From Chelydra serpentina (taxonomy: Eukaryota; Chordata; Testudines; Chelydridae), in NCBI GenBank assembly GCA_037349315.1, contig JBAIAC010000020.1, positions 806,001 through 870,000 of the forward strand: a stretch of DNA of 64,000 nucleotides. Reading direction: 5' to 3'. The stretch's first letter is position 1. Every line of letters begins with the position of its first letter. The notes under the pieces are model-generated. The model had not been told where the DNA came from and searched no databases. It saw nothing but the letters and a program-made list of their open reading frames with translations. The translations under genes were made by a program, and so were the position numbers. Below are positions 53,061-64,000 of this stretch, in pieces.

Positions 53061-53895
53061 CAAACATGGCACATCCTGTGCAGGTCACGACAGCGGATCG
53101 CTCAGCATCCATAGTCCCTTCCTTCGAAGAGTTTCCTCACTTGTGGCAGAAGCTACTCAGGGAACCTGCAAGGGGGATGCCGCAGTAGGCTCTCTCCAGG
53201 CGAACTCCCAGGCTAACTCCACCTGTTTGCTTCTCTGCTATGCGCTGCTCAGCTGGTTCGCAGCTGACTGACTGTCTTTTTAGAAGAGCCTGGAAAAAAG
53301 CACTCCCAATTCACACTATATGCAGGCATAGTCTTTAATGTAGGCTATGGGAAGGAGCCAGAGCATGTCTTTAAATCCTTTCACGTTACAAAGGTGAAAA
53401 TGCCACCTCTGATCAATCTAAGTTACATTGACCTAAGGACCGGCATGGACAGCGCAATGTGGGCAGAAGAAACTCTCCCACCGACATAGCTACTGCCACT
53501 CATGGGGCTGGAGTAGTTAAGCCAACTGGAGAGCTCTCCCGTTAGCTCAGAGTGGTTACATTAGAGATCTTGGTGCTGTACAGAGTGGTTACATTAGAGA
53601 GCTCTGCTGCTGTAAACTCCCTCGTGTAGCTCTTAGAAGCTATAAACAGATACCAGAGAGTTAAAGCTCATTACCATAAAAGGCCTGAGGCAGGGAGAGA
53701 GAATGCCCAGGCTAGGAGGGACAGCCTACATACACAAGGTGTGGAAAAGTTCCTATCCCAAGAGATGATGCAAGTCTAGCCAGAGGCACATGGGTAATAT
53801 TTGCATGAAATATGGACATTTTGCAGCTGTTTGCAGCATCAGAGCAGTTATGGAGCTGATTCAGATTACAGACAATCAAGAGCCATTCTTTTTGG
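53061..53895. other. Intergenic or upstream stretch without recognisable features
   Basis: No exon or promoter element was recognised. A short repeat (gagtggttacattagaga) occurs at about 53550 and 53583. Confidence 0.3.
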
Positions 53896-53919
53896 GATCC
53901 ATCACTTGTGAAAATGATC

Positions 53920-54335
53920 AGGGGCTGGGACACATGACTTATGAGGAGAGGCTGAGGGAACTGGGCTTATTTAGTTTTCAGAAGAGAAGAATAAGGTAGG
54001 AGTTGATATAAGCCTTCAACTACCTGAAAGAGGATGGAACTAGAGTGTTCTCAGTGGTGGCAGATGACAGAACAAGGAGTAATGGTCTCAAGTTGCAGTG
54101 GGGGAGGTCTAAGTTGGATATTAGGAAAAACTTTTTCACTAGTAGGGTGGTGAAGCACTGGAATGGGTTACTTAGGGAGGTGGTGGACTCTCCATCCTTA
54201 GAGGCTTTTAAGGCCCGGGTTGACAAAGCCCTGGCTGGGATGATTTAGTTGGCGTTGGTCCTTCTTTGACCAGGGGGTTGGACTAGATGACCTCCTGAGC
54301 TCTCTTACAATCCGAATCTTCTATGATTCTATTAT
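53920..54335 (+). mobile_element. CR1 3'-end fragment, plus orientation
   Basis: Sense text encodes [17 protein letters not shown], later [16 protein letters not shown] and [19 protein letters not shown]. It ends with gggggttggactagatgacc and ttctatgattctat. It carries an internal deletion around 54000. Confidence 0.85.
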
Positions 54336-54589
54336 CCATTATGGCTAATAAGTATGTAATGAACCAATGTACTACGTTCATTCTAGTGAATGAATTCTTC
54401 ACCAGACTTGGAATCCCAATGGGGTCCCAGTGGCACTCCTCTCAAATCAAGGGAGAAACTTTGAATGTGAAGTGTTTCAGCAGCTTTGTGAGACCCTATG
54501 GGCTCCACAAAACCTGCCCTCGCCCCGCACACCCAGGGCAGCGTGATAGGACGGTAGAAAGTTTCAGTCCGACTCAGGGGTTTTACAGA

Positions 54590-55130
54590 TTCCTAGATTC
54601 CTAGGCCAAAAGGGACCACTGTGATCATCTAGTCTGAGTCCTGTATAGCACAGGCCAGAGACCTGCCCTGAAATAATTCCTAGAGCAGATGGTTTAGGAA
54701 AACATCCAATCTTGAGTCAAAACCTGACAGTGATGGACAATCCACCACGACCCTTGTTAAATGAGTCATTTCCAGCCTGAATATGTCTAGCTTCAACTTC
54801 CAGGTATTGGATCCTGTTCCCCCTTTCTCTGCTAGATTTAAGAACCCATTATGAAACACTTGTTCCCTGAGTAGATCCTCACAGAGTGTGATCCAGTCAC
54901 CCCTTAACCTTCTCTTTGTTACGCTCGAGATCTTTGAGCCCATCATTATAAAGCAGGTTTTCTAATCCTTACCTCAATCTTATGGCTCTTCTCTGAGCCC
55001 TCGCCAATTCTTCAACCTTTTTCTTGAATTGGGGACACCAGAACTGGACACAGTATTCCAGCATCGGTCACCCCAGTGCCAAATGCAGAGGTAAAATAAA
55101 CTATCTACTCGTATTAGAAATTCCCTTGGT
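54590..55130 (-). mobile_element. L3/CR1-like 3'-end fragment
   Basis: Starts attcctaggccaaaagggac and runs through ccagaactggacacagtatt in the order seen in the other L3-like copies. The minus-strand frame at 54680-54946 keeps C-terminal LINE text. Confidence 0.65.
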
Positions 55131-55289
55131 TATTCATCTGGCTCTGTGTCCCGTGTTCCTAAAGAGACCAGCTGAGGGCGGCTGGGAAACACCCCCAGGA
55201 TTCAGAGACATGGCAGTTTCTTTTTACTCTTTTAACACTTAACAAAAGTTAAAATTAATTGTATTGTAAAATCATACATGTGGCTAGAT

Positions 55290-55440
55290 AGGTCCTGGTA
55301 TCATCCCCTGCTCTATCCACTAGACTCCTTCCCTAGGCCAGAATAAACCCCAGAAGTCCTGACTTCCAGCCCCTCTGCTCTATCCACTAGACCCCATTCC
55401 ACTTCCCAAGACAGAATAGACCCCAGGAGTTCTAGCTCCC
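55290..55440. repeat. 70-bp tandem repeat, two units
   Basis: tgctctatccactagac recurs at about 55311 and 55377, each followed by a gccagaataaaccccagaag or acagaatagaccccaggagt variant. Similar text is common in reptile genomes. Confidence 0.6.
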
Positions 55441-57192
55441 AGGACACAGCTATGCCGTGTCTGATGGGTGGGGCTGGAGAATCACAGGTTGCTCACAGGG
55501 CTATTCAAAGCCAGAGCAAAGGGAAAAGGCCACTCACCCCAAAGCCAGGCCAGGAGGATGGGGATCTTTGTATTCCCGGCTCCAGCACAGGCAACCAATC
55601 TCCTGCCAAGAGGGTGCCAATCTGGGAGCAGGAGGCGCCCGGGAAACCCCATGTTCATAGCACAGGCCTTGTGGGGCAGCGTGGCCAGGTGTTATGGCAG
55701 GCGATCGTCCTTGCGAGAGAGGCAGGCTGAGCTCGGTGTGACAGTATAGGCTGGGAGGCTGGGGTGATGAGTCAGGCACACAAGGAGGCAGGGACCCAAG
55801 GGAACAGGAGATGTGACAGGCCTCTCACTGTAGACACCCCTCCCTCCGCGCTTCCGTGCAGTGTCCCAGTGGGTGTGTGCAACTGAGCCCAAAGAGGAGA
55901 AGTGACCCTTGTGCCCTGAGCTGTGGCTTTATTTATATCATTGGATTGTGAAATATGTATTCCTGGAACATGATGAGCAAACAAACCCCTTTTGGAACGG
56001 CCGGTTCTGGGACACATGGGGTGGAGGGGCTGTTCCTGGAGCCTCACAGGGAGTCAGCAGAATTGATCCACGGAGGCCTGGTGGACACGGGACAGGCGCA
56101 CGGGTTGGACTGAGTGTGCAAGGATCAGCCCATGCTGTTAAAGCGATGCTGACGGCTGTGTGGGTGCCTTTAGTCGAGTTGAAGGAGGCTGAGGCTTGGT
56201 CTGGTTGACACTTAAACCTTAGATCGACCCAGCTACATCGCTCAGTGGGGTGAAAAATTCAGAGCCCTGGAGACGGTGAACAGTGAGCCCTTTCCCTCCT
56301 CTCCAATGCCAAGCTCCCATCTGCCACAGTCTCCAGCAGAGCTGAGGGGTCAGGTCTAGAGGGGGTGGATGGTTACAGCTCAGGGAGGGGAGGGGGCTCC
56401 TCTGTGGTGGGACTGAACTTTTGGGGCTAGTTACTGTAGTGAGGGGGCAGATCTGGGGGATGGGACAGAGGGACCCACAGCGTCGGCTGGGACAGAGATG
56501 GGAGATCGGGTGCTTCCCATGAGGCAGAGAACTGACCCTTGGTCCCTGCAAACCGGCTGGCTCCTACATATAACCCAGGAGTCAGGCGGGGGCAGCTGCA
56601 CCGAGGGCTGAATCAGGCTGTCCCAAACCCCACCCTGGGGGAGCCGCTCCACTCTCTCTCTTCCCTCCCTGTGACATCAGCCAGGCTGGTTTGGCTGGCT
56701 CAGCCCCTCAGGAAGCATCTTTCCTCCTGGTCTGTGCCAGGCGTGTGACCCCAGCCAGGGCCACGCTGCGCCGAGCCCATAGTGTGTGGTGGAGGATCGC
56801 AGAGCCAGGGAAATCTGTCTGGGAACTGTGAGCCAGGTCACTGAGGGGTGCAGGCTGCTAGCAAAGCTACTGCATCGTGGGGATCCCCCCAGTACCGGGT
56901 TTACCATGGCACCAGGCCCAGAGTCAGAAGAGGCCCTGCCCAGCCCAATAACCCTGCCTGCTGAGCCATCCAGGAAAGCTGCCCCTGCCCCCGCTGAGCC
57001 CCTACCCACCTCTTCACACCCCTATTCCACTCCAGCTCCCCCCAATGCCCCATCCCCAAGCTACACCTCCCAGGGGACTGCACCAGGGGTCGGGCGTGCC
57101 CTGCAGTCAGCAGGCTGCGGGAAGTGGAGCGACCCGGCCCCAACCCGCTCCAATCCGCTGGCTCATGCTAGGGGGTGGTTTTCCCACTGCCC
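55441..57192. other. Stretch without recognisable genes, upstream of the receptor
   Basis: I searched the minus strand for a signal-peptide exon or promoter belonging to the receptor and found none I can support. Frames of 60-150 codons occur on both strands but lack domains. Confidence 0.3.
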
Positions 57193-57667
57193 CCTAAGCC
57201 TGGAGTGGAGATGGAGTGGTGGGAAAGGGGCGTGGGATTGGTAAGAGAAGGGGGCAGGGGAAGCCAGGGTGCGGGGAAGCGGGGGTTGGGGGAAAGAGGC
57301 AGTGAGGACGAAGGGGGTGGGACGGTGAGGAGATGGAGCTGTGGGGAAAGGGCATGGGATGGGGAAGAGAAGGGGATGGCGGAAGCGGGGGCAGGGAGAA
57401 GTGGGGGCTGGGGAAAAGAGGCAGTGGGGATGAAGGAGATGGAATAGGGAGGAGATGGGGCAATGGGAAAAGGGCAAGGGATGGGGAAGGGAAAAGGATG
57501 GGGGAAGCGGGGAAGAAGCGGGTGGGATAGGGAGGAGAAGGGGATGGGGGAAGCGGGGGAAGATGGGAAGCTGGAGCCCTGCATACAGCATCTCATTGGC
57601 AGAAGCTGGGGCTCCCCTGTTAAGCAGGCCAATTGTATCCTCACCCTGACATGCCCCACCTCCCCTG

Positions 57668-58000
57668 CATAAGAACATAAGAACATAAGGAAGGCCGTAC
57701 TGGGTCAGACCAAAGGTCCATCCAGCCCAGTATCCTGTCCACGGACAGTGGCCAATGCCAGGAGCCCCGGAGTGAGTGGACCTAACAGGTAATGATCAAG
57801 TGATCTCTCTCCTGCCATCCATCACCCACCTCTGACAAACAGAGGCTAAGGACACCATTCCTTACCCATCCTAGTTAATAGCCATTAATGGACTTCATCT
57901 CCATGAATGTATCCAGTTCTCTTTTAAACCCTGTTATAGTCCTAGCCTTCACAGCCTCCTCAGGCAAGGAGTTCCACAGGTTCACTGTGCGCTGTGTGAA
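57668..58000 (-). mobile_element. CR1-family 3' fragment (right copy)
   Basis: Duplicate of 476-808 within the long direct repeat, with few substitutions. Confidence 0.75.
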
Positions 58001-58001
58001 G

Positions 58002-59208
58002 AATCATAGTATCATAGAATCTCAGAGTTGGAAGGGACCTCAGGAGGTATCTAGTCCAACCCCCTGCTCAAAGCTGGACCAACCCCAACTAAATCATCCC
58101 AGCCAGGGCTTTGTCAAGCCTGACCTTAAAAACCTCTAAGGGAGAAGATTCCACCACCTCCCTAGGTAACCCATTCCAGTTCTTCACCACCCTACTAGTG
58201 AAAATGTTTTTCCTATCCAACCTAAACCTCCCCATCTGCAACTTGAGACCATTACTCCTTGTTCTGTCATCTTCTACCACAGAGAACAGTCTAGATCCAT
58301 CCTCTTTGGAACACCCTTTCAGGTAGTTGAAAGCAGCTATCAAATCCCCCCTCACTCTTCTCTTCTGCAGGCTAAAAAATCCCAGTTCCCTCAGCCTCTC
58401 CTCATAAGTCATGTGCTCCAACCCCGTAATCATTTCTGTTGCCCTCTGCTGGACACTTTCCAATTTATCCACATCCTTCTTTCGTGTGGGGCACAAAACT
58501 GGACACAGTACTCCAAATGAGGCCTCACCAGTGCCGAATAGAGGGGAATAATCACGTCCCTCGATCTGCTGGAAATGCCCCTACTTATACAACCCAAAAT
58601 GCCATTAGTCTTCTTGGCAACAAGGGCACACTGTTGACTCATATTCAGCTTTTCGTCCACTGTAACCCCTAGGTCCTTTTCTGCAGAACTGCTGCCCAGC
58701 CATTCGGTCCCTAGTCTGTAGCAGTGCATAGGATTCTTCCATCCTAAGTGCAGGACTCTACACTTGTCCTTGTTAAACCTCATCATATTTATTTTGGCCC
58801 AATCCTCTAATTTGTCTAGGTCCCTCTGTATCCTATCCCTACCCTCCAGCGTATCAACCACTCCTCCCAGTTTAGTGTCATCTGCAAACTTGCTAAGGGT
58901 GCAGTCCACACTATCCTCCAGATCGTTAATGAAGATATTGAACAAAGCCGACCCCAGCACCGACCCTTGGGGCACTCCACTTGATACCGGCTGCCAACTA
59001 GACATGGAGCCATTGGTCACTACCCGTTGAGCCCGACCATCTAGCCAGTTTTCTATCCATCTTACCGTCCATTCATCCAGCCCATACTTCTTTAACTTGC
59101 TGGCAATTATACTGTGGGAGACTGTATCAAAAGCTTTGCTAAAGTCAAGAAATAGCACATCCACTGCTTTCCCCTCATCCACAGAGCCAGTTATCTCATC
59201 ATAGAAGG
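58002..59208 (-). mobile_element. CR1 LINE, 3' half (right copy)
   Basis: Duplicate of 810-2016. The minus-strand frame 58430-59182 is open for 250 codons, with [11 protein letters not shown] and FADDTKLGG, because the GAG codon mutated to TAG in the left copy is intact here. It still lacks the 5' half of the element. Confidence 0.9.
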
Positions 59209-60617
59209 AAGAAGAACTTCCTTTTATTAGTTTTTAACCTGCTGCCCACTAATTTCATTGGGTGGCCCTTAGTTCTTCTATTATGAGAACAGGTAAATAA
59301 CTTTTCCTTATTCACTTCCTCCACACCACTCATAATTTTATATACCTCTATCATATCCCCCCTTAGTCTCCTCTTTTCCAAGATAAAAAGGCTTAGCCTC
59401 TTTAATCTCTCCTCATATGGGACCTGTTCCAGACCCCTAATCATTTTAGTTGCCCTTCTCTGAACCTTTTCTAATGCCAGTATATCCTTTTTGAGATGAG
59501 GAGTCCACAATTGTACGCAGTATTCAAGATGTGGGAGCACTATGGATTTGTATAAGGGCAATAAGATATTCTCCGTTTTATTCTCTATCCCTCTTTTAAT
59601 GATTCCTAACATCCTGTTTGCTTTTTTGACTGCCGCTGCACACTGCATGGACGTCTTCAGAGAACTATCCACGATGACTCCAAGATCTTTTTCCTGATTA
59701 GTTGTAGCTAAATTAACCCCCATCATATTGTATGTATAGTTGGGGTTATTTTTTCCAATGTGCATTACTTTACATTTATCCACATTAAATTTCATTTGCA
59801 ATTTTGTTGCCCAATCATTAGTTTTGTGAGTTCTTTTTGAAGTTCTTCGCAGTTTGCTTCAGTCTTAACTATCTTGAGCAGCTTAGTATCATCTGCAAAC
59901 TTTGCCACCTCACTGTTTACCCCTTCTTCCAAATCATTTATGAATAAGTTGAATAGGATTGGTCCTAGGACTGACCCTTGGGGAACACCACTACTTACCC
60001 CTCTCCATTCTGAAAATTTACCATTTATTCCTATCCTTTGTTCCCTGTCTTTTAACCAGTTCTCAATCCAGGAAAGGATCTTCCCTCTTATCCCATGGCA
60101 ACTTAATTTACGTAAGAGCCTTTGGTGAGGGACCTTGTCAAAGACTTTCTGGAAATTTAAGTACACTATGTCCACTGGATCCCCCTTGTCCACATGTTTG
60201 TTGACCCCATTCAAAGAACTCTAATAGATTAGTAAAATATAATTTCCCTTTACAGAAACCATGTTGACTTTTGCCCAACAATTTATGTTCTTTTATGTGC
60301 CTGACAATTGTATTCTTTACTATTGTTTCAACTAATTTGCCCGGTACGAATGTTAGACTTACCGGTCTGTAATTGCCGGGATCACCTCTAGAGCCCTTTT
60401 TAAATATTGGCGTTACATGAGCTATCTTCCAGTCATTGGGTCCAGAAGCCGATTTAAAGGACAGGTTACAAACCCTAGTTAATAGCTCCCCAATTTCACA
60501 TTTGAGTTCTTTCAGCACTCTTGGGTGAATGCCATCTGGTGACTTGTTACAGTTAAGTTTATCAATTAGTTCCAAAACCTTCTCTAGTGACACTTTAATC
60601 TGTGACATTTCCGCATC
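59209..60617 (-). mobile_element. Second CR1/L3-like LINE (right copy)
   Basis: Duplicate of 2017-3425. The frame at 59792-60214 keeps VFDKVPHQRLLRKLSC and [20 protein letters not shown] together with FADDTKLLKIV, better preserved than on the left. Confidence 0.85.
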
Positions 60618-62007
60618 TGTACTACCCTGATGAGCCTCCCCAGACACCCTCCCCACTGAGCCCCAACCACCTGCACCTGGAACCCCACCCAAATGAACCC
60701 CACCTCCCCTGCACACAGACCCCCCCGCTGAGACCCAAACACCTTCACCTGGATCCCCTGCAGAGTCCTATTGCCCCTGCACCTGGAACCCCACAATGAG
60801 CTTCTGTGCATCTAGATCTCCCTCTGTGCCACCCGCAACCAGATTGCCCCACAGAGAACTCCCTTGCACCCGCCTAGATCCCCCCCACTACTAAGTCCCT
60901 CTGCACTTGGATCCTGCTGCGGGGCTCAGCCTACTCACCCACACCTGGTGCGCCTGGCACAGGGGGGCAGAGCCCCAGGGTGTTTCTGGGGCAGGCCTGG
61001 CTCTTGCACTGTCTCACGGTCGGGTGCAGCCAAGTCCCTGTCCCAGGGTGGGGTGGGCGGAGGCTGCAGGGTAATCTCCCATCTCCATGCAACCAGTGGC
61101 CTGTGCTCCCCACTGCCATGTTGGAGCCTCCACACTTATTTATTGACAAAAACATTTGCAGAATTTTAAAATATTGTGCACAGAATTTTTATTTTTTTGG
61201 TGCAAAATCCCCTCAGGAATATGGGGTGCTGCACAGCTGTGATGGTGGGACTGTGAGGAAGGTGGTGGGCAGTGGGGAGGCCTATGGGAGGTGGGTGCTA
61301 GGCGAGCAGTGTGGTGTGCAGGATGCTGTGCAGTTGTGGTGGGAGGCCAGCGGGCAGGTCTCTGGGAGGGGTGGGGGCTGGGAATAGAGATCTGTGGTAG
61401 AGGTCTCTGGGCAAGGGGATGTTGGGCATAAGGGTGGGGACTGGGCAGGGAGGAGGTGTAGTGCGAGCCCAAACTCGAGGGGAAGGGGCATGCTGGCAGC
61501 ACAGGGCTGGGCAGGCCAGTGTGCGTCTGGCAGATGCAGGTTCGTAAACAGTTCCCTCCTGCTGGGCTGCGCAGAGCGGTGCTGCTCCTGCCGGGCTGTG
61601 CCTCAATTCCCCCACCGCGCCCTTCACTCTGGAGACTGACCATCCCACCCCCCTGCACCGTGCCCCATGGGGGCCCACACATATGTTTGGCGCTGGACCC
61701 ACAAAAAGTTATTCCTGCCCTATTCATGCAAAATAGGCTTGAACTTTGACATGCAAACCTATATTGTTAGAAGTAATGCTAATTGTGTGTATCTTAGATG
61801 CTACCCTTAAACCGACAGTTCCTGTCTGTCATTATAACTCCTGATTCAGAGCTCAAAAGGGAATATTAACATTTGGATGAATCTTGGGTAAAATAATGTC
61901 ATTGTCTATCAGTCTCTTGGAAGTTTGTAATAGACTGCCTAATGGATAAATTGCCCTATGCTAATTTGTGTAACTAATTACTGATGATGTTTAGAAAGCA
62001 AAGGTTA

Positions 62008-62177
62008 CAGAGTCTCCCTGACTTACGGAAATCCGAGTTACCGAAATCTGCACTTACGGAAAAAGCGACGTAAGCTTTTTTTTGCGTAATGGTCGGAGAT
62101 ATATCTCCGACTGATGCAAATTCCGAGTTACGCACGTGTTCCGGAACAGAACGCTTGCGTAAGTCGGGGAGCGTCTG
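62008..62177. mobile_element. Tc1/mariner (Tigger-like) MITE (right copy)
   Basis: Duplicate of 4809-4978 with TA flanks and a few substitutions. Confidence 0.75.
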
Positions 62178-63409
62178 TACATCAAAAGCCTCTTGTTTAA
62201 CCAGGACTGTGTGGTCAAGTGGATACTAGAACACTGTATAAAAAGACCCTTGGGTCCTGATTCTGTCAATCAGAATCCAGGCTAGTGAGGGGCTGTGTCA
62301 CCCCTGCCCTACAGCCTGGGGTGCCCTATATAATTCCACGTTGCTGTAGCCTCCAGTCTGTACTGCTCACAAACAGCCCCCAAAACGTAAGTTGTTCCCA
62401 GCTATGTCTTTGTGGGCTGCAGCCAGCCAGCCATGCCTTGGCTCCTATCAGCATTCAAGATTACCACAGGGTGACCCCCATGAACTCCCAGTCCCAGATT
62501 CCCCCCCCCCAGAAATGTGTCCTGTACTGCCCAGTCAGTGCAAATATGTTGAGTCCATTATTCCCTTTAGCGAATAATATGCACACAACTTGTTACCCCA
62601 AATGGAGTTACCCAGATGCTTCAATCTGAACCCACTGGATTAGATAAAACAATAAAACAAGTTTATTAACTACAAAGAGATTTTAAGCGAGCACAAGGAA
62701 TGAGGCATAAAAGTCAGAAATGGATACAAGAAAAATAAAGATAAAACACTTACCGGTGCCTAACCTAACTAACTATATTAGAGTCAAAGCAAAAATTTCT
62801 CACCACATGCTTTTAGCAGATTACTGAACAAACTCTCAGGTCAAGACCCCGTCCCAGAATCCAATGACCGTTTTCTTTTGTCTTTTTAGGTGCAATGACA
62901 GATACAGACAGGGACAGAGAGGGGGTGCCTTGGTGTGTCTGCCCCTTCTCATTAGAGTCCTCTCCTCTCTTGGGAAGCATTTCCAGCTGGGAGTTGGGTG
63001 ACAGGCAGTCTGTGCGGAAGGGAACTCCATGCTGTTTCTTTGCTAAGATGCATACTTTTGAACCTGCCCCTTTCTTGCCCCAAAATGGCCACTTAGCGAG
63101 TCCTGGCCCATCAGCCGTGTTTACACCTGGCTGGGGCATCAGCTTGACCTTTGGCTCTAAGGGAGTTGTTTGGCCACTCCCCAGACCACTCTGGAAAACA
63201 TACTTTTTGTCATGGTCTCAGCATACAGGGCATACCTTGTACAAAGATTATTACAGTACAGTGTACGGTGTGGACACAGGTATGTTCTGTCACACCCACC
63301 CTCCAGCTCTACTCCCTCCCCCTGTCCTGAACACTGCCCAGTCTCCTAGGAGCCCCTCCCCGCAGCATGGGAAAGAAGCTTCTGCCTGGCAGAGCAGTGT
63401 TTGCAAGAG

Positions 63410-63580
63410 ACCCTAAAATAACAAAGTAGCGTATGCAGCCCCAGCCCTAAGGGGATATCCTACAATAACAAAGCAGTGTGTGCAGCTCAGTCCTATGGAG
63501 AGACCCTACAATAACAAAGCAGTGTTTACAGCCCAGCCCTATGGTGAAACACTACAATAACAAAGCTGTGTAAGCCAGGC
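63410..63580. repeat. 46-bp tandem repeat (right copy)
   Basis: Duplicate of 6205-6375 with the same number of aataacaaag cores. Confidence 0.8.
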
Positions 63581-64000
63581 CACTGGAAGGTATTGGAAAA
63601 GTGTGGGAAATAGTCCCCATTTGGGGCCTCTCTGTGTGGTGGGAGCTGGTTCTCAGCTTTCTGGACCAGGCCCACTCTGGGACTCATCCAGCCAGCAGCT
63701 TAGTCCATCCTGCCCTGGCAGCCCCCCAGCACCCCTCACCAACCCCCCAGCCCATTCAAACTGGGTCTCCCCCATCCCATGCACACACTCAGTGCTGAAT
63801 AGGCTGCAGGCCTGGCTCAGGGACGGGAGGGAGCCAGTCATACATGGGGCTCTCAACTTCCCGCAAGGCCCCTTCTTTGGGTCTCTCCCATGCCATGTCC
63901 CTCCTTGGGGCATGCTGGGGACAGGAAAGGGGGCTGGCCTGGGGGGGAGGGGCTTCAGTCTGTACAAAGGGACCTGTTGACCCTTCATGTGGTGAAGCCT

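Larger units (their letters stand above)
57193..64000. repeat. Long direct repeat, right copy (partner 1-6780)
   Basis: Same order of parts as 1-6780: purine-rich tract, CR1 tail, CR1 with reverse-transcriptase text, second CR1-like element, C-rich and AT-rich segment, mariner-like MITE, 46-bp repeat. Here the 250-residue reverse-transcriptase frame (58430-59182) is unbroken, whereas the left copy has a GAG to TAG change near 1616. Another frame at 59792-60214 is also open here and broken on the left. Confidence 0.95.

Overview
This window is vertebrate nuclear DNA, most likely from a cryptodiran turtle. It has no prokaryotic operon structure. It has spliced exons with GT-AG boundaries and many CR1 retrotransposon fragments. 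At 45682-45866 it carries a tRNA-headed SINE with a CR1-like tail, the architecture of the turtle Cry/PolIII SINE. Many short hAT-type elements with 8-bp target duplications are also present. The species cannot be fixed from the sequence alone.

The one recognisable cellular gene lies on the minus strand and runs from about 50454 down to 12738. It encodes a long type I membrane receptor built from group B scavenger-receptor cysteine-rich (SRCR) domains, the class that includes WC1, CD163 and SCART. Each domain sits in a single 330-bp phase 1-1 exon. From 5' to 3' there is a 27-bp mini-exon, a decayed SRCR exon (d0), then d1-d18. Fourteen of d1-d18 are intact with eight cysteines. d10, d11, d15 and d16 are damaged. 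A 114-bp transmembrane exon and a terminal cytoplasmic exon follow. The signal-peptide exon and promoter were not found.

The gene grew by internal duplication. d1-d2 and d3-d4 are a tandem pair about 2.1-2.3 kb apart. d7-d11 and d12-d16 are near-identical five-exon blocks offset by 7236 bp. The downstream block has lost the equivalent of d6. Damaged exons d10/d11 and d15/d16 share the same lesions, so these predate the duplication. All coding exons are phase 1-1, so damaged ones can be skipped without shifting the frame.

Region by region: 1-6780 is repeat-rich (purine-rich DNA, two CR1 elements, a mariner-like MITE, a 46-bp tandem repeat) and is repeated at about 98-99% identity at 57193-64000. 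6838-11091 is a decayed autonomous hAT transposon with nested short elements. 11560-12330 is a 44-bp minisatellite just 3' of the gene. 12738-17081 is the 3' end of the receptor, with three MITEs in its introns. 17-27 kb is a long intron full of CR1/L3-like pieces and a minus-strand LTR element with a gag remnant. 27.0-50.5 kb is the SRCR exon array. 51.2-55.4 kb holds more CR1 and L3-like pieces, and 55.4-57.2 kb shows nothing I recognise.

Because the left and right ends of the window are direct copies 57.2 kb apart, the window may span one full period of a tandem array of such receptor genes. A false duplication in the assembly is the main alternative.
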